Source: Candidatus Binatus sp.
GTDB taxonomy: Bacteria > Desulfobacterota > Binatia > Binatales > Binataceae
Reading direction: 5' to 3'
Assembly: GCF_030646925.1 (NCBI RefSeq)
Contig: NZ_JAUSKL010000084.1
Location: forward strand, 1-59,735
DNA length: 59,735 bases
Shown: positions 43,573-52,468 of the stretch, one piece after another
Numbering within the stretch: position 1 is the first letter of the stretch
How the letters are laid out: each line of letters begins with the position of its first letter
Notes under the pieces: generated by a model
The model's input: only the letters and a program-made list of their open reading frames with translations
What the model was told of the DNA's origin: nothing
The model's database searches: none
Translations under genes and position numbers: made by a program

Positions 43573-45027
43573 TCAGGTGTCTGAAATGAGTTTAGCGAAG
43601 ATCGCGTCGGACGCCTGCTCGCCACTGCGGACGCAATCGGGGATGCCGACGCCGCGATACGCCGCGCCAGCGATCGCGAACGCGGGGACGTCGGCGAGCA
43701 GAGTTTCAATTTCGGTGACGCGCGCCAGGTGCCCGACTTCGTACTGCGGCATCGAGTTGGGCCAGCGCCGAACTTCGACGATTGTCGGCGTCACGCCGAT
43801 ACCGAGCAACGCGCGGAATTCGTCGCGCACCGCGGCGACGATCTCGTCGTCGGATAAAAGCATCATTTCTTTTTGGAGCACGCCGCCGACGAATGCGCGC
43901 GCCAGAACTGCGCCATCGGGGGCGCGTCCTTCGAATTTGAAACTAGAAAAACTGCCGGCGATTATCCTGCGCCGCTCGATTGCCGGAACCACGAAACCGA
44001 AGGCCTCGGGCGGCGCCGGAAAATCGCTCTGCATGAAGGCGAGGTTGACCGTCGCCGCCGACGCATAGCTGATTTGCGCGAGCAGTTGCGCCGCGCGCGG
44101 CGCAATCGACGACAAAATGCGCGCGGTCGCATACGCAGGCGCCGCGACGATCACCGCGTCAGCCTCGACTGTATCGCCGTTCGCAGTCGCGAGCCGCCAG
44201 CGCTCGCCGTCTCGCGACATCGCAACAACTTCGGCAGATTTGCGAATCGAGCTACCGAGCTTGGCGGCCAACGCTTTCGGCAGCGCCGCCATCCCGGTTT
44301 TGAAACTCTGGAACAGGCTCCATCGCGCGCCGCTTACATTCCGGTTTTTCGCTGTGCTCGATCGTTCCGCCGCGCGGAGTCCCTTGATCAAGCTGCCGTG
44401 ACGCCGCTCCATCTCGACGAAGCGCGGCAGCGTCGCCGCGATACTCAGGCGGTTCGGGTCGGCGGTGTAGATTCCGCCGGCGAGCGGTTGCGCGACTCGT
44501 TCGAGCACCTCGCGGCCGAGCCGGCGCGTCACGAATGACGCGAGGCTTTCGTCGGCGCCGTCGGTGCGCGCCGGGATAAGCGGTTCGAGCGCGATTCTGA
44601 GTTTGCCGAGAATCGAAAACAGCGGACTGAAAAAAACCGGCCCGAGATGAGACGGTGCGAGCATCGAGAATCCCGCCGGAATCGCAACCAGGTGTCCGGC
44701 GCGCACGACGAATGTACGGCGATAAATTTCGCGAGTCGGAATCAGTTCGGCGCCAAGGCCAAGGCGTCTGGCGAGATCCGCGGCCCATGGTTTTTCAGAC
44801 AAGAATGAATCGGCGCCGGTCTCGATTACGAATCCGTCGCGGCGGATCGTCTCGAGCGGTCCGCCGACGCGATCGCCACGCTCGAGCAGCGCGACTTCGA
44901 GCGGGATTTCGCGCGTCGCTGCTATTTCCCGAAGCCGATACGCCGCGCTGAGGCCGGTGATTCCTCCGCCGACCACCGCTACGCGCCTGATTTGGGATTT
45001 GGAGTTCGTCGTGAACCGCTCCCGCAA
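43573..45027 (-). CDS. hemG: Protoporphyrinogen/coproporphyrinogen oxidase (HemG/HemY type)
   Basis: An FAD-dependent oxidase of about 484 residues. VAVVGGGITGLSAAYRL (about 16-32) is the dinucleotide-binding site, followed by ALLERGDRVGGPLETIRRDG and FVIETGADSFLSEKPWAAD. The C-terminal IAGAAYRGVGIPDCVRSGEQ is the second FAD contact. The start at 45027 would be TTG and is uncertain. In organisms with coproporphyrin-type HemH, this family oxidises coproporphyrinogen III; in others, protoporphyrinogen IX. It lies in the hemDE-hemH-hemG-dinB run, in the same order as hemE-hemH-hemY of Bacillus. Confidence 0.9.
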   Translation of the reverse strand: MRERFTTNSKSQIRRVAVVGGGITGLSAAYRLREIAATREIPLEVALLERGDRVGGPLETIRRDGFVIETGADSFLSEKPWAADLARRLGLGAELIPTREIYRRTFVVRAGHLVAIPAGFSMLAPSHLGPVFFSPLFSILGKLRIALEPLIPARTDGADESLASFVTRRLGREVLERVAQPLAGGIYTADPNRLSIAATLPRFVEMERRHGSLIKGLRAAERSSTAKNRNVSGARWSLFQSFKTGMAALPKALAAKLGSSIRKSAEVVAMSRDGERWRLATANGDTVEADAVIVAAPAYATARILSSIAPRAAQLLAQISYASAATVNLAFMQSDFPAPPEAFGFVVPAIERRRIIAGSFSSFKFEGRAPDGAVLARAFVGGVLQKEMMLLSDDEIVAAVRDEFRALLGIGVTPTIVEVRRWPNSMPQYEVGHLARVTEIETLLADVPAFAIAGAAYRGVGIPDCVRSGEQASDAIFAKLISDT

Positions 45028-45061
45028 ATTATTTCGGACGTTCGTCGCGCTCGCGCGCCGA

Positions 45062-45982
45062 TCAATTGGTCACGTGCGCGCTCACAATCGACGCAATCAT
45101 CTCGATGAACTGCGGATGGTCGCCGACGGTTTGCGCACGTTCCATCGTGACGCCGGCGTCGCGCGCAATTTGCGCCGCCTCGACGTCGAGGTCGTACAGT
45201 ACCTCAACGTGATCGCAATTAAATCCGATCGGTACTACCACCGCCGCATCGCTGTCGAGATTGTGCAGCACGTCGCCAATGGCCGGCTCGAGCCATCGAT
45301 CGCGCGGACTGCCACTCCGGCTTTGATACGCGAGGCTCCACGATGCGACGCCAAGTTCATTCGCGACGAGCCGCGCCGATTCAGTAAGCTGCTCGACGTA
45401 CTTGCTATTTTCGGCCATCGCAACCGGGATGCTGTGCGCGGTGAAAACGAGCCGCGCGCGCGATCTAGCGGCGGCATCCAATCGCGCGTACGCGTCGCGA
45501 ACGCGCGACGCAGTCGCCGCTATGAACAGCGGATGATTGTGCCACGGCGCGGGATACTCGATCGTCGGCGCAGAACTGCCGAGCGCATCGCGCGCCTCTT
45601 CGATCGTCGCCTGGTAGCGCTCCCAACTCGCTTCGCTGCGATGCGCCGCCATGATGAAGCCGAGCACTCGCCGCGCGCCAGCGTCTGCAAGATCTCGCAG
45701 CGCATTGCCGATGTACGGCTTCCAGTTGCGCATCCCGACCGAGATCGGCACTTCGATATTTTTCGCGCGGAGTGATTCTCGCACCGCCTCGGCCTGCCGC
45801 ATCGTCAATTCATTGTAGGGCGATTTTCCGCCGAGCACTTCGTAGTGATGAACGACTTCCTCGTACCGCTCGCGCGGCATCGGCCGCCCGCGCAGCACGT
45901 TGTCGAGAAACGGCCGCACTTCATCAGCGCGAGTCGGTCCGCCGAAGCCGGCGATTAGCACCGCGTCGCATTTCGGGCTCAT
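45062..45982 (-). CDS. hemH: Ferrochelatase of the coproporphyrin (actinobacterial) type
   Basis: A 306-residue ferrochelatase inserting Fe2+ into a porphyrin. The catalytic His is in LVFTAHSIPVAMAENSKYVE and the Glu in GFNCDHVEVLYDLDVEA. The sequence DEVRPFLDNVLRGRPMPRER, the MRNWKPYIGNALRDLADAGA segment and the WSLAYQSRSGSPRDRWLEPA stretch are closer to the actinobacterial coproheme-forming CpfC than to E. coli HemH, as is the lack of C-terminal extension. If so, coproheme is decarboxylated by a ChdC not encoded here. It starts 6 bases after hemDE, same operon. Confidence 0.88.
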   Translation of the reverse strand: MSPKCDAVLIAGFGGPTRADEVRPFLDNVLRGRPMPRERYEEVVHHYEVLGGKSPYNELTMRQAEAVRESLRAKNIEVPISVGMRNWKPYIGNALRDLADAGARRVLGFIMAAHRSEASWERYQATIEEARDALGSSAPTIEYPAPWHNHPLFIAATASRVRDAYARLDAAARSRARLVFTAHSIPVAMAENSKYVEQLTESARLVANELGVASWSLAYQSRSGSPRDRWLEPAIGDVLHNLDSDAAVVVPIGFNCDHVEVLYDLDVEAAQIARDAGVTMERAQTVGDHPQFIEMIASIVSAHVTN

Positions 45983-45988
45983 CGAAGT

Positions 45989-47956
45989 TCAGTGCCGCGC
46001 GCTCATCTCGTGGACCGCATCGACCAGCGCGATCACATGATCGACCGGCGTCTCGGGCAGGATTCCGTGACCGAGATTGAAGATGTGGCCGGCGCGGCAG
46101 CCCGCTTGATCGAGGATAGCGCGGGCGCGAGTGCGAATTTCCGGAACGTCGGCGAAGAGCGCCACCGGATCGAGATTGCCTTGCACAGCGACGCTGTAGT
46201 TGAGGCGCGCCCACGCCTCGGCCAGGTTCACGCGCCAGTCAAGGCCGAGCACGTCGCCGCCCGCCGCGCGCATCAGCTCGAGCAGATTGCCGGTCACGGT
46301 GCCGAAATGAATCACCGGCACTTCCGCCGGAATCGCAGCAATCACGGCGGCAGTATGCGGCAGGACGAAGCGGCGAAAATCGTCGGGGCCGAGGCTGCCG
46401 ACCCAACTATCGAAAATCTGCACGATATCGGCGCCGGCCGCGATTTGCATTTTCAGATAGTCGGCGGTGATTCGCGCCAGCATCTCCATCAGGCGATGCC
46501 ACACCTCTGGCTGCGTGTACATGAAAGTTTTGGTGGCCTGATATTGCCGCGACGATCCGCCTTCGATCAGATACGAAGCGAGCGTGAATGGCGCGCCCGC
46601 AAATCCGATCAACGGAGTCTTGTTCGCGAGCGCCGACTTCACCAGCTTGATCGATTCGCCGACGAAGTTCAGCGCATCCGGATCGATCGGCGGGATCCGA
46701 TCCAGATCGGCGGCGCTCCGAATTGGGCGATCGATAATCGGGCCGTCGCCTTTTTCAAAATGGAGCCCCACAGCCATCGGAATGAGCGGCAGCAGAATGT
46801 CTGCGAAAATAATCGCCGCATCGACGCCGAGCCGCTCGACCGCCGTGACGGTGACCTCGGCGGCAAGTTCGGGTTGCCGGCACATCTCGAGAAAATCATG
46901 ACGCTCGCGAACGCGGCGATACTCCGGCATGTAGCGGCCTGCCTGCCGCATCAGCCAAATCGGCGTGTACGGCGCTGCCTCGCGCCGGCACGCTTTCATC
47001 ATCGGATGATCGTGCAGCGGCGATCGTATCGGCGGTGCGCTCGCGACACGCCTCCGAATCGGCACCTCGACGACTTCGATTCGCGGCGCGCGGTACTTCG
47101 ACGCCAGGATCGATGCGGCACGAGCTGCGGCTTCGTTCACGAAATGGCCCAGCTTCGAGTGCTGAGGTTCGAAGTCCACCGCGATTCCGTAAGCACGCAA
47201 TTGCTCGGAGCAAACCGGCCCGATCGATCCGACCGCCATCCGCGAAAACCCGCGCATCACATCAGCGCCGATTCCGTCCGCCTCCGCCATCTGGATGACG
47301 TTGGTCACTTGATTCGAGCTGGTGAAGAGCGCGACCTCGGCCTCGCCGGCCGCGATCTGCTCCAGCGCCGCGCGCAGCGGCGCGCGATCGATCGGCAGCG
47401 CCCATCGATAAACCGGCACCACCGTGACGATTGCGCCGCGCGCCTCGAGGCCCGCGATCAACTCGCGATTCGACGCGCCGTATTCCTGGATCGCGACGCG
47501 CTGGCCGTTCAGATCGCCGCGCGCCGAAACCGAGTTCAGTATCTCGCGCCAGGTGTTGGGCTCCGGCACGACGATCGTCGGCTCGAGGCCAAGCTCGCGC
47601 ATCGCGCGAATCGGCTTAGGTCCTCGCGCCACGGTCGTGACCTTCTTTAGAGCCTCGACTATCAGACCGCGCGGATGCCGCGTCTCGATTGCCTGGAACA
47701 GCGCGCGCGCGCCGACGCCGGTCAGAAAGATCACGAGTTCGAATCCGCCCGCCAGCAGCCGGTCCGCGAACTCGAGCGCGGCGCGATTGTCCTCGAGCGG
47801 AATTTCGCGCATCGCCGGCGCGATGATCGCGACGCCGCCACGCCGCTCGATCATTCTGACCGCCTCGGCCGCCAACCGGCTCTCGAACGAAACTACGCGG
47901 AGTCCGTCGAAGCCGGGGGTTGTCTCGGATGGCGATGATGATGTCTCAGGGTCCAT
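45989..47956 (-). CDS. hemE: HemD-HemE fusion: uroporphyrinogen-III synthase / uroporphyrinogen decarboxylase
   Basis: From the ATG at 47956 the protein has 655 residues (a GTG at 48010 would add 18). Residues about 18-285 are HemD-like: GLRVVSFESRLAAEAVRMIE, VIFLTGVGARALFQAIE, VARGPKPIRAMRELGLEPT and ALFTSSNQVTNVIQMAE. Residues about 320-655 are a complete HemE: PIWLMRQAGRYMPEYRRVRE (about 331-350), FADILLPLIPMAVGLHFEKG, GFAGAPFTLASYLIEGGSS, and GNLDPVALFADVPEIRTRAR. The fusion would channel uroporphyrinogen III from synthase to decarboxylase. It leads an operon with hemH and hemG; hemA, hemB and hemC are not in the window. Confidence 0.9.
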   Translation of the reverse strand: MDPETSSSPSETTPGFDGLRVVSFESRLAAEAVRMIERRGGVAIIAPAMREIPLEDNRAALEFADRLLAGGFELVIFLTGVGARALFQAIETRHPRGLIVEALKKVTTVARGPKPIRAMRELGLEPTIVVPEPNTWREILNSVSARGDLNGQRVAIQEYGASNRELIAGLEARGAIVTVVPVYRWALPIDRAPLRAALEQIAAGEAEVALFTSSNQVTNVIQMAEADGIGADVMRGFSRMAVGSIGPVCSEQLRAYGIAVDFEPQHSKLGHFVNEAAARAASILASKYRAPRIEVVEVPIRRRVASAPPIRSPLHDHPMMKACRREAAPYTPIWLMRQAGRYMPEYRRVRERHDFLEMCRQPELAAEVTVTAVERLGVDAAIIFADILLPLIPMAVGLHFEKGDGPIIDRPIRSAADLDRIPPIDPDALNFVGESIKLVKSALANKTPLIGFAGAPFTLASYLIEGGSSRQYQATKTFMYTQPEVWHRLMEMLARITADYLKMQIAAGADIVQIFDSWVGSLGPDDFRRFVLPHTAAVIAAIPAEVPVIHFGTVTGNLLELMRAAGGDVLGLDWRVNLAEAWARLNYSVAVQGNLDPVALFADVPEIRTRARAILDQAGCRAGHIFNLGHGILPETPVDHVIALVDAVHEMSARH

Positions 47957-48094
47957 GAGCGCGGCCTGCCGCAAATGCAATCTTGCCGTGTGGATACCGG
48001 GCAAGTCCACTCACCCTATCCCGCGCGCCCGCCGCGATCTCGGCTTTTCGATTTCCGGCCGCCGTGGTACCACATCCTCTAACGGGGTAAGCCT

Positions 48095-49822
48095 ATGCGG
48101 ACGCAAATTCTGGCTACTATAGCCGGCCTGATGCTCTCGATTGCGATCGCCGCACCGGCGCGATGCGATTCGTCGCCGGTTGCTCCCGCATCACCGGCCG
48201 CCGCTTCATCTCCGAGTGCGGACTCTCGTCACGAACCGATTTTCGACGGCCTCGGCCATCTGCATCATTCGGTGACGACGAATTCTCCGCTCGCGCAAAA
48301 ATATTTCGACCAGGGCCTGACCTTCATCTACGCGTTCAACCACGACGAGGCGGCCGGCTCATTCAAGGAAGCGGCGCAGCGCGACCCGGACATGGCGATG
48401 GCGTACTGGGGAATCGCGCTTTCGCTCGGGCCGAACATCAACCTGCCCGAGGACGATGAGCGCGGCAAGGCGGCCTACGAGGCGATTCAGAAGGCGCGTT
48501 CGCTCGAGCCCAAGGTGAGCGAACCCGAGCGCGCGTATATCGAGGCGCTCGCGCAGCGTTACGCGGCCGACGGCAAGATGACCGACGCGCTGCAGACCGC
48601 GTACGCGAACGCGATGCGCGACGTCGCGAAAAAATATCCCGACGATCCCGACGCAGGAGTCCTGTTCGCCGAATCGATGATGGATCTCCATCCGTGGAAT
48701 CTATGGACCCCCGACGGCAAGCCGGTTCCGGGCACCGAGGAAATCGTGGCGACGCTCGAAGGCGTGATGGCGAAATATCCGGATCACATGGGCGCGAATC
48801 ATTATTATATCCACGCGGTCGAGGCCTCGCCGAATCCTGGGCGCGCGCTGCCGGCCGCCGATCGACTCGGCCCGATCGTGCCTGCGTCGGGCCATCTCGT
48901 GCATATGCCGTCGCACATCTATATCCGCACCGGGGATTATCAAAATTCCGCCATGGCGAATGAGCGCGCGATCAAAGCCGACCGGGTGTACATCCGCGAG
49001 CGCAATCCCAAGGGCGTTTACCCGCTGATGTACTATCCGCACAACATCCAGTTCCTGTGGGCGTCGTGCATGATGCAGGGCAACAGCAAGTGTGCGTTCA
49101 AGGCGTCGCACGATCTCGACGTGGTGTCTTATTCGCCCGAGTCGCTGCAGATGATTCATTCGATGCCGATGGGTGAGTTCACGCTGCCGTCGCGTTATTT
49201 CACCGAAGCTCGTTTCGGGAAATGGGATGCGATTCTAAAGGAACCGGCGCCGTCGTCGGAGTTTACGTACCTGACGGGAGTGTGGCATTACGCGCGCGGG
49301 CTGGCATTTGTCGCGAAGAAAAAATTCGATCAGGCTGAACAGGAACGCAAGCAACTCGAGGCGATCGTCGCGGCCACGCCCGCCGATCGTATCGTCGGAT
49401 TCAACTCCGCCAAAAAATTACTCGAGCTCGGCTCCGAAACGCTCGCCGGCGAGATCGCCGCCGCCCAGGGCAAGCACGACGATGCGATCGCGCAGCTTCG
49501 CGCCGCGGTTGCGATTCAGGACACGCTCACTTACGAGGAGCCGCCGCCGTGGTACTACCCGGTGCGCGAGACGCTCGGGATGGAACTTATCGCCGCGGGC
49601 AAGCCGTCGGACGCGGAGCAGGTGTTTCGCGACGATCTCGCGCGCAATCCGGAAAACGGCTGGTCGCTCGCGGGACTCGAAGCATGCCTTACCGCGCGCA
49701 ACGCCGACGACGCGTCGCAAGTGCAGGATCGATTCAAAAAGGCGTGGGCGCATGCCGACGTGAAGGCGCCCGCGCCGAGCATTCCTCCGCAGGAAAAGAC
49801 CGCATCGTCGGGCGCGCTGTAA
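48095..49822 (+). CDS. Exported TPR-repeat protein
   Basis: The 575-residue protein has a Sec signal peptide (MRTQILATIAGLMLSIAIAA, cleavage near ARC/DSS). The mature start DGLGHLHHSVTTNSPLAQKY is followed by TPR-like helical pairs (FDQGLTFIYAFNHDEAAGSF, KEAAQRDPDMAMAYWGIALS) and more repeats to about 560. The His-containing segments GHLHHSV, MGANHYYIHAVEASPNPGRA and VHMPSHIYIRTGDYQNSAM resemble a group of uncharacterised TPR proteins with conserved His and Tyr that might bind a ligand or metal. It is divergent from hemDE, sharing a 138-base promoter region. Role unknown. Confidence 0.75.
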   Translation: MRTQILATIAGLMLSIAIAAPARCDSSPVAPASPAAASSPSADSRHEPIFDGLGHLHHSVTTNSPLAQKYFDQGLTFIYAFNHDEAAGSFKEAAQRDPDMAMAYWGIALSLGPNINLPEDDERGKAAYEAIQKARSLEPKVSEPERAYIEALAQRYAADGKMTDALQTAYANAMRDVAKKYPDDPDAGVLFAESMMDLHPWNLWTPDGKPVPGTEEIVATLEGVMAKYPDHMGANHYYIHAVEASPNPGRALPAADRLGPIVPASGHLVHMPSHIYIRTGDYQNSAMANERAIKADRVYIRERNPKGVYPLMYYPHNIQFLWASCMMQGNSKCAFKASHDLDVVSYSPESLQMIHSMPMGEFTLPSRYFTEARFGKWDAILKEPAPSSEFTYLTGVWHYARGLAFVAKKKFDQAEQERKQLEAIVAATPADRIVGFNSAKKLLELGSETLAGEIAAAQGKHDDAIAQLRAAVAIQDTLTYEEPPPWYYPVRETLGMELIAAGKPSDAEQVFRDDLARNPENGWSLAGLEACLTARNADDASQVQDRFKKAWAHADVKAPAPSIPPQEKTASSGAL

Positions 49823-49886
49823 ATCGCCGCTGCTTTGCCGACCGCCGCAGGCGTGTTTAGTTGAGAGCAACCGCTGGAGGATGTCC

Positions 49887-50660
49887 ATGAGTGAACCCGT
49901 GCTGATGCTGGAAAAGGAAAACGGGATTGCCACCGTTACGCTGAGTCGCCCGGAGAAGCTGAACGCGCTGAATCGCGAACTCCGCGCGTCGTTCTGCCGC
50001 ACGATGCGCGAATTGCGCATCGCGAGCGACGTCGGCGCAGTGATCATCACGGGCGCCGGCCGCGCCTTTTGCGCCGGCATGGATCTCAAGGATCTCGGCG
50101 GCGGGCTGCGCGAGGAAGGCAACGTCACGTTCGTTTCGGTGATCGAAGACATGGAGGTTCCAGTGATCGCGGCCGTCAATGGATTCGCTATCACCGGCGG
50201 ATTCGAACTCGCGCTCGCCTGCGACATCATCATCGCGGCCGACACTGCTCAGTTCGCCGACACTCATGCGCGCGTCGGCCTGATGCCGGCGGGCGGGATG
50301 TCCGCACGGTTGCCGCGCGCCGTCGGGCTCCGCAAGGCGAAGGAACTTTCGCTTACGGGCAATTATCTGAGCGCGCACGACGCGGAGCGGATGGGCCTGG
50401 TGAATCGTGTGGTGCCGCGCGAGCAAGTGATGCCGGCGGCGAAGGAGTTAGCCGGACAAATCCTCAGTTGCGATCCGGTGGTGGTGAAGCAAATGAAGCG
50501 GCTCTACGATCTGGCGTCGCGCGTGCCGCTCGAAGAGGGTCTTCGAATCGAGCAGGACTTCTCGCGCGCCTTCGGTCTGAGCGGCCACACGCAAGATATG
50601 GAAGCGCGGCGGAACGCCGCGATGGAACGCGGCCGAACGCAAGTTGCGGCGAAGCGCTAG
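49887..50660 (+). CDS. Enoyl-CoA hydratase/isomerase family protein
   Basis: A 257-residue crotonase-fold enzyme; the ATG at 49887 is six bases from GGAGG (an ATG at 49881 is too close). GIATVTLSRPEKLNALNREL (about 13-32), ITGAGRAFCAGMDLKDLGGG with the oxyanion-hole Gly, and PVIAAVNGFAITGGFELALA for the second hole are typical. TAQFADTHARVGLMPAGGMS carries a His at the position of the first catalytic Glu in classic hydratases (E in 'AKFGQPE'), with no obvious second Glu, so it may be an isomerase, a hydrolase or another crotonase activity. Stand-alone. Confidence 0.85.
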   Translation: MSEPVLMLEKENGIATVTLSRPEKLNALNRELRASFCRTMRELRIASDVGAVIITGAGRAFCAGMDLKDLGGGLREEGNVTFVSVIEDMEVPVIAAVNGFAITGGFELALACDIIIAADTAQFADTHARVGLMPAGGMSARLPRAVGLRKAKELSLTGNYLSAHDAERMGLVNRVVPREQVMPAAKELAGQILSCDPVVVKQMKRLYDLASRVPLEEGLRIEQDFSRAFGLSGHTQDMEARRNAAMERGRTQVAAKR

Positions 50661-50699
50661 AATCAACTAGCAGCGATTCTTGCTATCGGAGATAGACCG

Positions 50700-51560
50700 A
50701 TGAAAACCAAATCCACGCAGCCGATCTTGCTGATCACCGCGGCAATCATATTCGCCGCAGCGGCTCCGCGATCAGCGGTCCGCGCCGAGATACCGGCGGT
50801 GGCCGCCGAGGTCGCCGAGACGGCGCCGATTCCTCCCGACAAAATCTCGAAAGAGATCGCCGACGCGATCAATTCGCCAGATCGACCCGCCGCCGACAAA
50901 GCGCTCGACGCAGGCCGCAAGCCCGAACAAATCATGGCGTTTTACGACATCAAGCCGGGCATGAAGATCGCCGATATTTTCGCCGGCGGTGGCTACTTGA
51001 CGGAACTTTTTTCGCGCGCGGTCGGCCCGACCGGCAAAGTCTATTCGCAGAACGGACCGTTTCCTCCGCAGTTCCAGAAGATCGGCGACGCGTGGCAGGA
51101 ACGGCTGAAGGAACCCGCCTTGAAAAATGTGGTTACAGTGAACAAGCCCTACGACGCGCCCGATTTGCTGCCAGTCGAGCCGGACACCCTCGACGCGGTC
51201 ATTATTCATCTGAATTATCACGACATGGTCGGGTTCAAGATGAATCGCGAAAACGTCAACGCGGCGGTGTTCAAGGCGCTGCGACCCGGCGGCGTTTACG
51301 AGATCATCGATCACAGTGCGAAGCCCGGCACCGGCGACGCGGACACCACCACGCTACATCGAATCGATGAGAAATTTCTGGTCAAGGATGTCGAGCGAGC
51401 GGGATTCAAATTGGTCGCCGCGTCGAAGGCGCTGCGTCATCCGGAAGACGATCGCACCTGGAATGTGTTTAAGAAGCGCGGCGAGACCGATCGATTCATG
51501 CTGAAGTTCGTGAAGACGCCGCGGATGGCCGGCGCCGATTCGCCGGAGTCACCGCGATGA
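50700..51560 (+). CDS. Exported SAM-dependent methyltransferase-like protein
   Basis: The 286-residue protein begins with a signal-like segment (MKTKSTQPILLITAAIIFAA to about residue 29, ending SAVRAE). The motif I of class I methyltransferases, MKIADIFAGGGYLTELFSRA, is at about 93-112, with AVIIHLNYHDMVGFKMNREN and ALRPGGVYEIIDHSAKPGTG (motif III/IV) afterwards. The C-terminal DRFMLKFVKTPR is the last strand. A SAM-binding fold in the periplasm is unexpected because SAM is cytoplasmic. Either the helix is a membrane anchor with cytoplasmic domain, or the protein uses another ligand. Its stop overlaps the next gene by 4 bases. Confidence 0.75.
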   Translation: MKTKSTQPILLITAAIIFAAAAPRSAVRAEIPAVAAEVAETAPIPPDKISKEIADAINSPDRPAADKALDAGRKPEQIMAFYDIKPGMKIADIFAGGGYLTELFSRAVGPTGKVYSQNGPFPPQFQKIGDAWQERLKEPALKNVVTVNKPYDAPDLLPVEPDTLDAVIIHLNYHDMVGFKMNRENVNAAVFKALRPGGVYEIIDHSAKPGTGDADTTTLHRIDEKFLVKDVERAGFKLVAASKALRHPEDDRTWNVFKKRGETDRFMLKFVKTPRMAGADSPESPR

Positions 51561-52432
51561 AGGTCGGACTGTTCGCACTTGGAATCGGCGCCGGCGCGCG
51601 CCCGGACACGGTGCTAAAGACTGCTGAAACCGCTGAGCGCGTTGGTTTTTCGACGCTGTGGGTCGGCGAGCACGTGGTGCTCTTCGATGCGCAGGATTCG
51701 AAGTATCCCTACACCGCGGGCGGCGAATTTCCGCTGCCCGGCGGCGCGGACTGGCTCGATCCGTTCATCACGCTGACTTTCGCCGCCGCGGTGACGAAGT
51801 CGATTCGGCTCGCGACCGGAATCTGCCTGGTGCCGGAGCACAATCCGCTGGTCCTCGCGAAGGAGGTCGCCAGCCTCGATCGATTGGCGCGCGGGCGTTT
51901 CGCGCTCGGCGTCGGAATCGGATGGTCGGCGGAGGAATTCGCGGCCTTGGGAATTCCGTTCGAGCGGCGCGCGCAGCGAACGCGCGAATATATCGACGTG
52001 ATGCGCCGGCTGTGGAGCGAGGACGCGACCAGCTTTCACGGCGAGTTCGTGAACTTTGACGGCGCGAAGAGTTTTCCGAAGCCCGCGCGGGGCGCGCGCC
52101 TGCCGATCATTTTCGGCGGCGAGAGCGGACCGGCGCTCAGGCGCTCCGCCGAGTATGGCAACGGATGGTTTGGCTTCAATCTCGATCCAAACGAGGCTGC
52201 CGCGAAGATCAAACGGCTTCGCGAACTGCTCGATCAGAACAGCCGCGATGCGAGCGAGGTCGAGATCATCGCGTGCCCGTACACCAAGAAGATCACAGCG
52301 GCCGACGTGAAAAGATACGCGAGCGCCGGCGTCGATGAATTGGTGATTCTCGCGAATCCGCCCGAGGACGAATCACGCGTCGCAGCGTGGGTCGAGCGCC
52401 TCGCGAACCAGTGGATCGCCGCTGCGCGGTAG
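51557..52432 (+). CDS. LLM-class F420-dependent oxidoreductase
   Basis: A 291-residue TIM-barrel luciferase-like protein. KVGLFALGIGAGARPDTVLK and FSTLWVGEHVVLFDAQDSKY are at the start. RLATGICLVPEHNPLVLAKE, LDRLARGRFALGVGIGWSAE and RLPIIFGGESGPALRRSAEY are LLM hallmarks. The C-terminal ASAGVDELVILANPPEDE matches the F420 (TIGR03619-type) subgroup. It transfers hydride from F420H2 to an unidentified substrate. It overlaps the exported methyltransferase-like gene (ATGA), an unusual pairing. A fragment of a second LLM enzyme is at the left edge of the window. Confidence 0.87.
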   Translation: MKVGLFALGIGAGARPDTVLKTAETAERVGFSTLWVGEHVVLFDAQDSKYPYTAGGEFPLPGGADWLDPFITLTFAAAVTKSIRLATGICLVPEHNPLVLAKEVASLDRLARGRFALGVGIGWSAEEFAALGIPFERRAQRTREYIDVMRRLWSEDATSFHGEFVNFDGAKSFPKPARGARLPIIFGGESGPALRRSAEYGNGWFGFNLDPNEAAAKIKRLRELLDQNSRDASEVEIIACPYTKKITAADVKRYASAGVDELVILANPPEDESRVAAWVERLANQWIAAAR

Positions 52433-52468
52433 AATCATCAAGCTACGAATCGGGCGTCGTCGGACGAA

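Noticed and set aside
45992-47650. 552-codon plus-strand frame
   Set aside because: Antisense of the HemD-HemE fusion, which shows two complete enzyme domains.
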